Part shown: positions 5,585-13,040 of the stretch, in pieces
How positions within the stretch are numbered: position 1 is the first letter of the stretch
How the letters are laid out: every line of letters starts with the position of its first letter
Origin: CAZMVY01 sp964617875
Lineage (GTDB): Bacteria > Planctomycetota > Phycisphaerae > UBA1845 > PWPN01
DNA: 15,826 nt
Reading direction: 5' to 3'
Assembly: GCA_964617875.1 (NCBI GenBank)
Contig: CAZUAI010000111.1
Span: 1 to 15,826, forward strand
Position numbers and translations under genes: made by a program
Notes under the pieces: generated by a model
What the model was told of the DNA's origin: nothing
Database searches by the model: none
Seen by the model: the letters and a program-made list of their open reading frames with translations, nothing else

Positions 5585-6418
5585 CTACACCCCGCTGAAT
5601 GCGCTGAAGCCGCCGTCCACGGGCACCGTGATGCCCGTAATGAACTTCGAAGCCGGCGACAGAAGCCATGTCACCGTGCCGTACAGGTCGTCGGCGTTTC
5701 CGAACCGCCCCATCGGCGTGTGCGTGATGATCGACTTGCCGCGGGGCGTCAGCTCGCCGGTCTTTTCGTCCGTAAGCAGGAACCGGTTCTGGTGCGTCAG
5801 AAGGAAGCCGGGGGCGATGCCGTTGACGCGGATGCCGGGCGAATACTCCTGGGCCATGTGGACGGCAAGCCACTCGGTGAAGTTCTTGACGCCGGCCTTG
5901 GCGGCCGAGTAGGCGGCGATGCGGGTCAGTGGCTTGAAGGCGTTCATCGACGCGATGTTGAGGATAACGCCCTCCTTCCGCTCGGCCATCGCGCGGCCGA
6001 AGACCATCGACGGCAGGACGGTGCCGAGGATGTTCAGGTCCATGACCTTGCGAAAGGCGTCGATCGGCAGGTCGAAGAACTTCTTGTCGGGCCCCGTCGT
6101 GGCGGAGGGATGATTGCCGCCGGCGCCGTTGATGAGACAGTCGAGGCGGCCCAGACCCTTGACGCAGGCATCGTGCGCGGCCTGCATGCTGTCGCGGTCG
6201 AGGACGTTGGCCTCGACCGCGATGGCCTTGCCGCCGGCCCGGTTGATTCGCGCGGCCACCTGTTCGGCGGCATCCTTCGCCAAGTCGAGGACGGCAACCG
6301 CCATGCCGCAGGCCGCCAGGTGGTCGGCGATCCCGCCGCAGAGAATCCCCCCGCCGCCGGTGATGGCGACGGTCATGCCGGACACGTCAAATAGCGATAA
6401 CGGGTTCTTGCTGCTCAT
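5585..6418 (-). CDS. SDR oxidoreductase, D-mannonate oxidoreductase-like
   Basis: This 277-residue protein is a classical short-chain dehydrogenase. It has an N-terminal TGGGGILCGGI dinucleotide-binding loop (from residue 20), Asn129, the catalytic Ser157 (NIASMNAF) and Tyr170-x3-Lys174 (YSAAK). Features such as SMNAFKPLT, NFTEWLAVH, APGFLLTHQNR, HTPMGRFG and the ending VPVDGGFSAFSGV match the subgroup annotated as fructuronate reductase/D-mannonate oxidoreductase (YjmF/UxuB-like in Bacillus). That enzyme interconverts fructuronate and mannonate in hexuronate catabolism. The subgroup assignment is by recognition only; the substrate may be another sugar acid. The start ATG at 6418 lacks a clear Shine-Dalgarno and lies next to an inverted repeat. 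Co-transcription with the GH116 gene suggests a role in processing released sugars. Confidence 0.82.
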   Translation of the reverse strand: MSSKNPLSLFDVSGMTVAITGGGGILCGGIADHLAACGMAVAVLDLAKDAAEQVAARINRAGGKAIAVEANVLDRDSMQAAHDACVKGLGRLDCLINGAGGNHPSATTGPDKKFFDLPIDAFRKVMDLNILGTVLPSMVFGRAMAERKEGVILNIASMNAFKPLTRIAAYSAAKAGVKNFTEWLAVHMAQEYSPGIRVNGIAPGFLLTHQNRFLLTDEKTGELTPRGKSIITHTPMGRFGNADDLYGTVTWLLSPASKFITGITVPVDGGFSAFSGV

Positions 6419-6421
6419 GGG

Positions 6422-6436
6422 CCGGTATCATACCGG
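6422..6436. promoter_or_regulatory. Perfect inverted repeat at the SDR start, candidate operator
   Basis: CCGGTAT-C-ATACCGG is a perfect 7-bp palindrome around one central base. It ends 3 bases before the SDR start codon, where its ribosome binding site would be. It could bind a repressor that controls the SDR-GH116 operon, or form a hairpin that limits translation or ends the upstream transcript (no T-run follows). No regulator gene is adjacent. Confidence 0.35.
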
Positions 6437-6474
6437 CTCCGGCCCAGCCGCCAAGTGAGGTGCCGGCGGTGCGT

Positions 6475-7227
6475 TCAGCCCTCGGCCGTGGCTGCGGGCC
6501 TGACCGCCGCGGCGGGAGCCGAGGGCGTCGGCGAAGCGGCCTTGTTCGCGGGCGAAGGCCCTGACGATGAAACGTCTCCCGCTCGGGACTCTGGCGGAAC
6601 GGGCGTGGCCGACGCCGACAGTTCGACAGGCTTCTTCCAGATCCGCAGATCGGTGATGGTGGCATCCACACGAAGGTTGCCCCCGAGAGCCCTTTCCGGG
6701 TTGTCAAAGCAACGGCCGACAACGTACGCCGTCGATCCCGGGAGCAACGGCCCGCGCCAGTCGCGGTCCGCCGCAATCGGCGTGGCTGCCCACTCGTTCA
6801 TTTCGGCGATCGGGGCGTTCCCCTCGCCGAAAACGACGATCCGGATCGAGAGGAGTGAGATGACCTCCGCGCCGCGGTTGCGGACCTCGACCACAGGCTT
6901 CAAGGAGGACGGCCGGCCGTGCTGCCCCGGAGCGACGGTGACCCTCGCCGAGACGTCCACCTGATTGCGGTAGTCGGGACGCCGTTCGTCGCTCACCGCG
7001 TCGGCCAGGAACGGCGGAAGGGCCTTTTGCAGTTCCGGCAGGTTCTTGAACGTTGTCTGAGCGAAGCCGGCGAGGTCGTGGGTCTTCCGATCGGCGATGT
7101 TCATGCCGTAAAGGATGACCGCGGCCCCGGTGAGAATCACCAGGATGACCGCCCCAATCATGCCGCGGATCAGTGCCCCGAACCATGAACGGCCGTGCGC
7201 TCCTGTGTGAGTGCATGAATCCACCAT
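6475..7227 (-). CDS. Membrane-anchored protein with beta-sandwich-like domain, unknown
   Basis: The 250-residue protein has a short polar N terminus, one strong membrane segment (about residues 20-41, MIGAVILVILTGAAVILYG) and a periplasmic-side domain to about residue 205. The tail is low-complexity Ala/Pro/Ser, likely disordered. The middle (KPVVEVRNRGAEVISLLSIR, then a later LPGSTAYVVGRCFD) resembles the strand pattern of FxLYD/LEA14-like beta sandwiches, where a conserved 'V.N.G' strand and a 'PG.T' turn recur; this is a weak resemblance. No catalytic motif is seen. AGGAGG lies 8 bases before the ATG at 7227, so the start is well supported. It sits 56 bases upstream of the SDR gene; whether it shares its promoter is unclear. 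Function unknown. Confidence 0.7.
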   Translation of the reverse strand: MVDSCTHTGAHGRSWFGALIRGMIGAVILVILTGAAVILYGMNIADRKTHDLAGFAQTTFKNLPELQKALPPFLADAVSDERRPDYRNQVDVSARVTVAPGQHGRPSSLKPVVEVRNRGAEVISLLSIRIVVFGEGNAPIAEMNEWAATPIAADRDWRGPLLPGSTAYVVGRCFDNPERALGGNLRVDATITDLRIWKKPVELSASATPVPPESRAGDVSSSGPSPANKAASPTPSAPAAAVRPAATAEG

Positions 7228-7399
7228 CGCGCAATCCTCCTGACAATCAGCGTGCCGGGCGGGCTACGCCGCCGACGTCAGGGTATTCGGGGCGAGAGGC
7301 GGAGTATTCGGTCAACGTGGCCGGGGTAAGCGGAGTCTGCCGTTCTTCGTGCGACAGCATTGCGATGCCAGATGCCTGCCTTCCGATCTCGTTTCCGCT

Positions 7400-8524
7400 T
7401 CAGACCCGCTCAAACGGCGCGAACAGGCGTTTGTGCTCGTCCTGGCAGAACCGGTCGGTCATGCCGGCGATGTAGTCGCAGATGACGCGGTGGAGACCTT
7501 GCTCGTCGATCCGCTCGGCGAAGCGCGGCTCAATCATGCCGGGCGTCTCCAGGTAGGCATCGAAAAGTTGAAGGATGAAACGACGGGCCTTGTCGTCCAT
7601 GCGGATCAGCCGGTGATGCCGATAGAGCCGGCAAAGCAGGAAGTCCTCCAGCGCGGTGACCTTCTGGCTCATCGCCTCCGAGAACCCCGCCACGTCGGTC
7701 CCGCACCTCCGGATATCGTCGGGTAGCTCTACCCCGGCCGCCACGATCCGCCGCGTGGTCTCGGCCACCACGTCGGCGAGGATCGCCTGCTCGACCGCAT
7801 CCAGGATCGGCCTTCGCACGGCCGGCAGCCGGCGATGGCCCCCCGCCTCCAGCCACGGCCGTGCCGCTTCTGCCCAGAGCGCGAGCCCCTCCAGTTCCTC
7901 CTCGTGGACGAAGCCGGCGCCGATCGCATCTTCCAGATCGTGGCAATCGCACGCGATCCGATCGGCCACGGACGCGATCTGCGCTTCGAGCGGACCGCGG
8001 GTGCCGTCGGCCAACTCATGCCAGCCGGGGCGGTCGTACCGCGTCTCGTGCTTCGCGAGCCCCTCGCGCACCTCGTACGACACATTCAGGCCGCGAAACG
8101 GAGGATACGGATGCTCGAGGTACTCGACGATCCGGAGCGACTGCACGTTGTGCTCGAACCCCCCGTAGTCGGTCATGCGGGAGGCGAGGGCCTGCTCGCC
8201 CGCGTGGCCGAACGGCGCGTGCCCGAGGTCGTGCGCCAGGGCGATCGTCTCCGCCAGAATGGGGTTCACGCCGAGCGCAGCGGCGAGGCGGCGGGCGATG
8301 TCGGCCACCTCGAGCGTGTGGGTCAGTCGCGTGCGGTAGTGGTCGTGTTCGTGCGTGACGAAGACCTGCGTCTTGTACTGAAGCCGCCGGAAAGCCGCCG
8401 AGCGGACGACGCGCTGGCGGTCGAGGGCAAAAGGATCGCCCCCCCATTCCGCCGGGTCGGGATGCTGGCGGCCCCTGGAGCGGTCGCCTCGGATAGCGAA
8501 CGGTTGCAGCGTCGCATCGCTCAT
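7400..8524 (-). CDS. dgt: dGTPase-like HD-domain deoxynucleotide triphosphohydrolase
   Basis: The 374-residue protein matches dGTP triphosphohydrolases of the shorter (type 2/3) class. The N terminus has SRGRQH and then VVRSAAFRRLQYKTQVF. The metal-binding HD motif is spread over H69 (TRLTHTLEVADIARRL) and H98-D99 (ALAHDLGHAPFGHAGE). FEHNVQSLR and the DRIACDCHDLEDAI segment, which supplies the last metal ligand, follow. These enzymes remove the whole triphosphate from dGTP or other dNTPs, affecting nucleotide pools and sometimes limiting phage DNA synthesis. The start at 8524 was chosen because MSDATLQPF precedes the conserved region and its ATG overlaps the HIT stop codon (ATGA), implying translational coupling. 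An upstream in-frame extension to 8656 lies inside the HIT gene and is rejected. The gene symbol is given by family only. Confidence 0.9.
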   Translation of the reverse strand: MSDATLQPFAIRGDRSRGRQHPDPAEWGGDPFALDRQRVVRSAAFRRLQYKTQVFVTHEHDHYRTRLTHTLEVADIARRLAAALGVNPILAETIALAHDLGHAPFGHAGEQALASRMTDYGGFEHNVQSLRIVEYLEHPYPPFRGLNVSYEVREGLAKHETRYDRPGWHELADGTRGPLEAQIASVADRIACDCHDLEDAIGAGFVHEEELEGLALWAEAARPWLEAGGHRRLPAVRRPILDAVEQAILADVVAETTRRIVAAGVELPDDIRRCGTDVAGFSEAMSQKVTALEDFLLCRLYRHHRLIRMDDKARRFILQLFDAYLETPGMIEPRFAERIDEQGLHRVICDYIAGMTDRFCQDEHKRLFAPFERV

Positions 8525-9057
8525 GGTGTCCCGGCCAACGGGGGCAGGCCGAGCCGCGACGCCGCCCTGGCGAACTCGCCGTACAGTTCGTCCAGATCCT
8601 GCGGGATCACGCGGGCGTCGCCCAGCACGGTCATGAAGTTCGTATCGCCCTCCCATCGCGGGACCACGTGGGCGTGAATGTGATCGGGCAGGCCTGCCCC
8701 GGCGCAGCGGCCGGCGTTGATCCCCACGTTGAAGCCCTGCGGGCGCACGACCTCGGCGATCAGGACCTGCGCGTCGCGGATGCGGCGGATCAGCTCGTCA
8801 AGTTCGGCGTCGGCCAGATCCGCGAGTGCCGGCACATGCCGCCCTGGCGCAATGAGCACGTGTCCGTTGCTGTAGGGAAACCGGTTGAATGCGACGAAGC
8901 ACGTGGGCCCGCGCCACAGGACGTGGTTCGCGCGGTCCTGCTCCGCCGCCGCCCAGTACTTGCAGAGGAAGCAGCCGTTGTCCTGCCCCCCAGGCGCGAG
9001 CGAGCGGATGTAGTCCATCCGCCACGGGGCCCACAACGCATTGGAGAACTCGGGCAT
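8521..9057 (-). CDS. HIT-family nucleotide hydrolase/phosphorylase
   Basis: The 178-residue protein starts MPEFSNALWAPWRMDYI, typical of the Ap4A phosphorylase-like branch of the HIT superfamily. It carries a Cys pair, C29 and C32 (GCFLC), likely a zinc site; the HIT core NVGINAGRCAGAGLPDHIHA; and the signature H126-I-H128-A-H130 followed by VVPRW, in which H128 should form the covalent nucleotidyl intermediate. The tail EGDTNFMTVLGDARVIP is also characteristic. Members hydrolyse or phosphorolyse dinucleoside polyphosphates or nucleotide-phosphoramidates in the cytoplasm. In-frame starts at 9087 (ATG) or 9096 (TTG) would add 10-13 atypical residues; the family start at 9057 is preferred although its Shine-Dalgarno is weak. 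The stop overlaps the dGTPase start by four bases. Confidence 0.88.
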   Translation of the reverse strand: MPEFSNALWAPWRMDYIRSLAPGGQDNGCFLCKYWAAAEQDRANHVLWRGPTCFVAFNRFPYSNGHVLIAPGRHVPALADLADAELDELIRRIRDAQVLIAEVVRPQGFNVGINAGRCAGAGLPDHIHAHVVPRWEGDTNFMTVLGDARVIPQDLDELYGEFARAASRLGLPPLAGTP

Positions 9058-9239
9058 GGCAAGGGCGACTGTACCACGACCGGCCATCCGAGACAACTCA
9101 ACCGTCGCTCATCGACAACGCGATGAGGATGAGTGAACGGGGCACGGAGCAACGAACAAGCGTCTTGCGTTCGTCATGGCGGACCCGCTCGTCGTTTCCG
9201 GCGCCGCCCTGTGGCTCTGTATTGACGCCGGTGCCGTCA

Positions 9240-10340
9240 TCAGCGGTCCACCGGCCGGCTTGCGACCGGTTCGCCGTCCTGCATCAGGTCCACGCTGACC
9301 GCGGTGTTCAGCTTCTGCGTCATTCCGCGGAAGCCCTGCTTCATTTCGGGTTCGGCCGCGTTTTCGTCGGCCGCGAGGTTCATCTGGATCGTCATACGCT
9401 GCGTCTGGCGCAGTTGAACCAGTTCGCCCTGCTCATAATCCCAGTAGGCGATGCCCTCACCGCCGCTCGACGACATGTCGAATTGCAGCCTTTCGAGGAT
9501 CCCCCTGGCCGGGGCGCTTGCAGCGCCCGGCGGCGACGGCGACTCCGCCTCCTTCGGCTGAGAGGCCATGCTGAACGTCTCCTTCACGCGGATCTTCGCG
9601 CAGCGCCGGCCGCCCAGGTCCTCGAAACCGGCCAGTTCGTACTGGCCCTTGCCCTGGATGTTACCGCTGAACATGGGCAGCTTGACCGCCCACGCCTGTT
9701 CCCACGTGTCCCCGACGCCAACCGGCCCTTTCGTGGGCGTCATCCGGCACAGCGACTTCATCTGCTCGGCCATATTCTCGTCGCCGAACATGGTTCCGAA
9801 CTGATCAAACATCTTCCGGATCGAGTCCGGCATCTTCTCGTCGCCGAGGTTCGAAAACGCCTTCTTCATCACCTCGCCGAGACCCTCCACCTTCGTCGGC
9901 TGGCCGTCCGCCCCCATGTGTGTCGTGAACTTCGCTCCCACCATCGCCGAGAACATCCTGCCGATGATCCGCAGTTCCTCCCGATCCGTCTGCGCCGGGT
10001 CGAACGTCCTCGAGTCGTACTCGATGTTCATACCCATCATGCTCATCTTCATCGCCATCCGGTCCAGCGTCGTATCGACGACCGCCGATCCGTCCGGCTT
10101 GAGGATCCGACAGCGATTCGTCATTTCCTGCTCGAACGACTGGGAGAACTTCATCTCCGGCATCGGCTCGAAGATCCGGATCGAGCCGACGGTTTTGCTC
10201 ACAATCCGGTACTGCGTCACGTGGTCCGGCCGCGACCGGGTCCTCAGGTCCACCTTGGCCGGCCTTGCCGTCGGCTCCGCGCCCGCCAGAGCCGCCGTGA
10301 TCCCCATCACCACGCCCAACGCCGCTCGCCCTGTGTTCAT
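9240..10340 (-). CDS. Secreted DUF6263-like protein
   Basis: The 366-residue protein begins with a Sec signal peptide (MNTGRAALGVVMGITAALAGA, cleavage probably near residue 21). The mature region resembles the DUF6263 family, common in Planctomycetota. It has an opening block with a sensitive 'QYRI' strand, then SFEQEMTNRCRILKPDG, repeated Met-rich strands (RMAMKMSMMGMNIEYDSR), a helical section (VMKKAFSNLGDEKMPDSI) and later 'VGVGDTWEQ'-type strands. The fold is presumably beta-rich and extracytoplasmic; no enzymatic activity is known for the family. GGGAGGAG lies about 7 bases upstream of the ATG at 10340, making the start strong and ruling out the longer frame to 10406. It is the last gene of the sigma-factor cluster, 105 bp after the TPR-like gene. 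Confidence 0.72.
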   Translation of the reverse strand: MNTGRAALGVVMGITAALAGAEPTARPAKVDLRTRSRPDHVTQYRIVSKTVGSIRIFEPMPEMKFSQSFEQEMTNRCRILKPDGSAVVDTTLDRMAMKMSMMGMNIEYDSRTFDPAQTDREELRIIGRMFSAMVGAKFTTHMGADGQPTKVEGLGEVMKKAFSNLGDEKMPDSIRKMFDQFGTMFGDENMAEQMKSLCRMTPTKGPVGVGDTWEQAWAVKLPMFSGNIQGKGQYELAGFEDLGGRRCAKIRVKETFSMASQPKEAESPSPPGAASAPARGILERLQFDMSSSGGEGIAYWDYEQGELVQLRQTQRMTIQMNLAADENAAEPEMKQGFRGMTQKLNTAVSVDLMQDGEPVASRPVDR

Positions 10341-10417
10341 GATCGACTCCTCCCTTGTATCGCTCCGTCGCGTCCTTTTCGCTTTCTCACTTCGGCACTG
10401 TGCCATTTTCCCGCGTT

Positions 10418-10442
10418 CCGGCGTTGCAGCACGTCACGCCGG
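10418..10442. other. Inverted repeat between the TPR-like and DUF6263-like genes
   Basis: CCGGCGT at 10418-10424 and ACGCCGG at 10436-10442 can form a 7-bp hairpin with an 11-base loop just after the TPR-like stop. No T-run follows on the minus strand, so it may stabilise or partly attenuate the transcript; it is not a convincing terminator. Confidence 0.25.
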
Positions 10443-10445
10443 CAC

Positions 10446-11372
10446 TCATTTGCCTTCGCCGGCTTTCTTTGCCGCCTCGTTTGCCGCCTCGATCAGGATG
10501 GCGTTTACGCGTTCCTCATGCCGCCGCAGCAGGTCCCTCTGCGACTCGCTCAGCGTGACGGGCTTTCCGTTCACCTGAATCTGCGGGTCGCCGTCGCCCG
10601 CCTCGCGCCTTATCCGGATCTCCAATCGCCGCCCCTGCGGCGTACTGATCGTCTTCTCGCATCGCAGCGATTCGACGGTTGCCGCCTTCTCCCGCCCTGG
10701 TTCCATCACCCGGCGAGCCGCGATCGGCGAACCGCAACCGAAGCGGGCCATCTCGGCCAGCCCCTCGGTCATCGTGGACAGCTCCGAGGTCATCTCGTCC
10801 AGAAACGCGATGTGCCGCGAGACCACGCGCGGCACGGCCGTCACGGCATCCGACTTCCGCACCGTTTCGAAGGCGCCCGTCGCCTCCGTCAGAAGATCCC
10901 TGGCGCGAACCACAAGAGCCCGTCCCAGCCGCCAGCTCGCCGTGTAGCGACTCTCGTCCCTGCCCCGTGCGGACTCCCGCAGCCGGGCGATGAGCGCATC
11001 GCTGACATCGCCGGCCAGGTCCATTTCCGCCAGGCGCGAATCGATCCGGGGGGCCAACTCGGGGTGCGCCGCCGCGGCTGCCTCGTATGCCGCCCGGGCC
11101 TCCTCCGCGCGATCCAGCTCAACGAGGCAATCGCCCAGGCCCAGGGCCACGTAGCCGTCCTCGTCGAGATCGGCGCAACAGGTCCGCAACTCCTGAAAAA
11201 TGACGAACGCCTCCTGCGCCTTGCCCGCATTGAACAACTCGGTGGCCTGCGTCGACTTTTCCACAAAGTACATCGACCGCTCGACGGGATCGGCCGGAAC
11301 CGCAGCCCATACACCCGATCCGACACAGACAACCACCAGGAACCATCCGGAGATCCGCATCCGAAGAGTCAT
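10446..11372 (-). CDS. Secreted TPR-like protein of the sigma-factor cluster
   Basis: The 308-residue protein has a signal peptide (hydrophobic core WFLVVVCVGSGVWA, cleavage near residue 24). Helical tandem units follow at about 35-115, e.g. STQATELFNAGKAQEAFVIF and EEARAAYEAAAAAHPELA, with the spacing of tetratricopeptide repeats. The C-terminal half is charged and helical and ends in a Lys/Ala-rich tail. It would act outside the cytoplasmic membrane, probably as a protein-binding partner. The ATG at 11372 is 9 bases after the anti-sigma stop and has AGGAG about 7 bases upstream, partly inside the upstream gene's end, which suggests coupling. I do not recognise the specific family. Confidence 0.7.
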   Translation of the reverse strand: MTLRMRISGWFLVVVCVGSGVWAAVPADPVERSMYFVEKSTQATELFNAGKAQEAFVIFQELRTCCADLDEDGYVALGLGDCLVELDRAEEARAAYEAAAAAHPELAPRIDSRLAEMDLAGDVSDALIARLRESARGRDESRYTASWRLGRALVVRARDLLTEATGAFETVRKSDAVTAVPRVVSRHIAFLDEMTSELSTMTEGLAEMARFGCGSPIAARRVMEPGREKAATVESLRCEKTISTPQGRRLEIRIRREAGDGDPQIQVNGKPVTLSESQRDLLRRHEERVNAILIEAANEAAKKAGEGK

Positions 11373-11381
11373 GACACGCTC

Positions 11382-12029
11382 CTACAGCCGCAATACCGGC
11401 GGAAGGGCCGGGATCTCGGGCGTCACCGGCGCCGGCGCTGCAGGCACCGCCCACGGTCGCGTCGCCGCAAACGCCGCCGGATCGTCCGCTTCCGCCTTAA
11501 GCGCCGACGTCGCGACCACATCCATCGCCACGCCCTGCGCAACAACCGTCAACGGATTCGCATGGCCCCGCAGTACGATCGCCTGCGCCATGCTGCTCAG
11601 GACCCACGGGCTGACCACCACCGCCTGCTCCTGCGGCTGCCCTTCCGGCGATTCCGGCCGCAGCGCCCAGCGCGAACCGAGCCAGCCCGATACGAAGATC
11701 GCCACCGACGCCGCCGCAGCCCCGCCCCACCGCACCCAGCGCAGGTGCCGCAACCGCCGGGCCATCCGATTCAGATCCCGCATCACCAGCGGCGGCTCCT
11801 CCGGCGAACGGCCGACCGCGGCCTCGCTCACGGCCGTCATCACGCGATCGCGAAGCCCCTCGGGCAACGCCACGTCGCCCGGCGAACGGAGCAGCTTCAA
11901 CATCGGCCCGTAGCAGCCGCCGCACACGGGGCACTCGGCCAGGTGCGACTCGAGGTCCGCCGCCGCGGCCCCCGTAAGGTCGCCGTCGAGCCAGACGTCA
12001 ATCAGCCGTTCTGTGTCGCGACATTCCAT
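11382..12029 (-). CDS. Anti-sigma factor with zinc-finger (zf-HC2) domain
   Basis: The 215-residue protein starts MECRDTERLIDVWLDGDL and has Cys3 plus H29-x3-C33-x2-C36 (ESHLAECPVCGG), the zinc-binding anti-sigma domain (zf-HC2/ZAS). One membrane segment follows at about residues 101-119 (WGGAAAASVAIFVSGWLG), then a Pro/Ala-rich periplasmic tail, so it should hold the adjacent ECF sigma factor at the inner membrane and release it on an external signal, classically by regulated proteolysis. Its start (ATG 12029, GGGAG 6-7 bases upstream) overlaps the sigma gene's end by 28 bases, giving balanced expression. The sensed signal is unknown. Confidence 0.85.
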   Translation of the reverse strand: MECRDTERLIDVWLDGDLTGAAAADLESHLAECPVCGGCYGPMLKLLRSPGDVALPEGLRDRVMTAVSEAAVGRSPEEPPLVMRDLNRMARRLRHLRWVRWGGAAAASVAIFVSGWLGSRWALRPESPEGQPQEQAVVVSPWVLSSMAQAIVLRGHANPLTVVAQGVAMDVVATSALKAEADDPAAFAATRPWAVPAAPAPVTPEIPALPPVLRL

Positions 12030-12604
12030 GATCCGTTCTCCCGGCGCGAACCGGCGGTCATCAGTTCCCTCAATCGCCTTCGTCCACGGTGCAGCAGCGT
12101 CCGCACCGTATTCAAGGGCATGTCCAGCACCTCGGCGATCTCGGTGTACGGCATTTCGTGAAAATGGAAGAGCACAATGGCCGACCGTTGCGACTCATCC
12201 AGCTGGCCCAGCCAGTGCTGCCACTCGGCGGAGCCGGGGATCTCGCTCAGCGTCGGCGGCTCCACGACGCGGTCGCGCTGGTGCTCGGCCATCTTGAGCT
12301 GGAATACCCGTTCCCGGCGTCGCGACCGCAGATGGTTCAGGGCGGTGTTCGTCGCGATCTTCAGAAGCCAGTTCCGGAACGGGTGGTTCATATCGTACAG
12401 GTACAGCCGTTCAAACGCCCTCACGAACGTATCCTGCGACAGATCCTGGGCGAGGGTCGCGTCGCAGACGATCCGCAGCACGACGGCGTACACGCTTTTC
12501 AGGTGCCGATCGACCAGCGTCCCAAACAACTCCCGGTCTCCGGCACAAACGGCCCGGACGAGGTCGCCATCGGTCAGCATGTCGCAGTCGTGGGTCTTCG
12601 ACAC
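12002..12604 (-). CDS. ECF-family RNA polymerase sigma factor
   Basis: The 200-residue protein has sigma region 2 (about 25-95: AQDLSQDTFVRAFERL and FRNWLLKIATNTALNHLR) and region 4 (about 130-182: LDESQRSAIVLFHFHEMPYT and NTVRTLLHRGRRRLREL). It lacks regions 1.1 and 3, as expected for group IV (ECF) factors. It should direct RNA polymerase to its own operon and perhaps others when its anti-sigma is inactive. Translation probably starts at GTG 12604, preceded by GAGG about 6 bases upstream; the ATG at 12580 has no ribosome binding site. The gene heads a four-gene run (sigma, anti-sigma, TPR-like, DUF6263-like). I could not find a convincing promoter in 12605-12876. Confidence 0.9.
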   Translation of the reverse strand: MSKTHDCDMLTDGDLVRAVCAGDRELFGTLVDRHLKSVYAVVLRIVCDATLAQDLSQDTFVRAFERLYLYDMNHPFRNWLLKIATNTALNHLRSRRRERVFQLKMAEHQRDRVVEPPTLSEIPGSAEWQHWLGQLDESQRSAIVLFHFHEMPYTEIAEVLDMPLNTVRTLLHRGRRRLRELMTAGSRRENGSWNVATQNG

Positions 12605-12876
12605 GTCGGGCCTCGGATCGCGCTTCTGCCGGTACTACAGCAGGGCCGGGCGGAAGTTTCAGGCGTCAGGAATTCGCCCGCAAACGCCGGTGGCCGTATC
12701 GTACAGCCGAAGCGATTCAATCGGCACTTGCGCAGGGTAAGGCAAGCAGGCGGCGCGTCCGGCCGGGGCTCAACCCGCTTCAAAGCAGTTCTCATGAACC
12801 AGTGGCCTCCCGCCCCGGCAAGAGCTTCTCACCGCCACCGCACGCGTCGGCATGACCCCCCAGGCCACCGATGGGG
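12605..12876. other. Divergent intergenic region between the sigma gene and thiC
   Basis: It separates the minus-strand sigma operon from the plus-strand thiC leader and should hold the sigma operon promoter. I see only a short hairpin (GCCACC at 12864-12869 with GGTGGC at 12875-12880) and a repeated GGCATGAC (12849 and 12879), and no recognisable gene. Confidence 0.4.
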
Positions 12877-12905
12877 TGGCATGACTCCGTCCGGTATCCT
12901 ACAAT
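12877..12905 (+). promoter_or_regulatory. thiC promoter (-10 TACAAT)
   Basis: TACAAT at 12900-12905 is a good -10 box. With a 17-base spacer the -35 would be the weak TGGCAT at 12877-12882. The predicted start near 12911-12912 lies just before the riboswitch P1 stem, which fits a leader that begins at the aptamer. Confidence 0.55.
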
Positions 12906-12916
12906 GGGAAAGTTCA

Positions 12917-13039
12917 CTCGCTAGGGGTGGCCCCCGCGCGGGGGGCCTGAGATGACCGGTACGACCGGCCGGGAAACCCTTGGAACCTGATCAGCGCCTT
13001 GGGCCCGCTCCGGCGAGCTACGGCTGCGTAGGGAAGCGA
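12917..13039 (+). promoter_or_regulatory. TPP riboswitch (Thi box) upstream of thiC
   Basis: The conserved landmarks are in order: GCTAGGGGTG (12920-12928), CTGAGATG (12947-12954), GGAACCTGA (12982-12990) and GCGTAGGGAAGCGA (13026-13039). P1 forms by TCGCT (12918-12922) with AGCGA (13035-13039). The segment between GAACCTGAT and GCGTAGGGA is 34 bases, versus about 13-14 in typical aptamers, and the usual GGnTAATnCC loop is not visible. The thiC ATG is one base past P1, and the GGGA that should serve as ribosome binding site (13031-13034) lies within the conserved aptamer 3' strand, implying control by direct sequestration on binding thiamine pyrophosphate. Confidence 0.9.
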
Positions 13040-13040
13040 A

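Noticed and set aside
5550..5873. Upstream extension of the GH116 reading frame
   Set aside because: It lies within the SDR gene. The AGGAGG site and twin-arginine signal place the start at 5549.
8525..8656. Upstream extension of the dGTPase frame
   Set aside because: It overlaps the HIT coding sequence and adds residues unlike the family. The ATGA overlap start at 8524 fits.
8889..12161. Plus-strand open frame of 1090 codons
   Set aside because: It is antisense to the HIT, DUF6263-like, TPR-like and anti-sigma genes, is rich in Arg, His and Pro, and has no domain or start context. It is a high-GC shadow frame.
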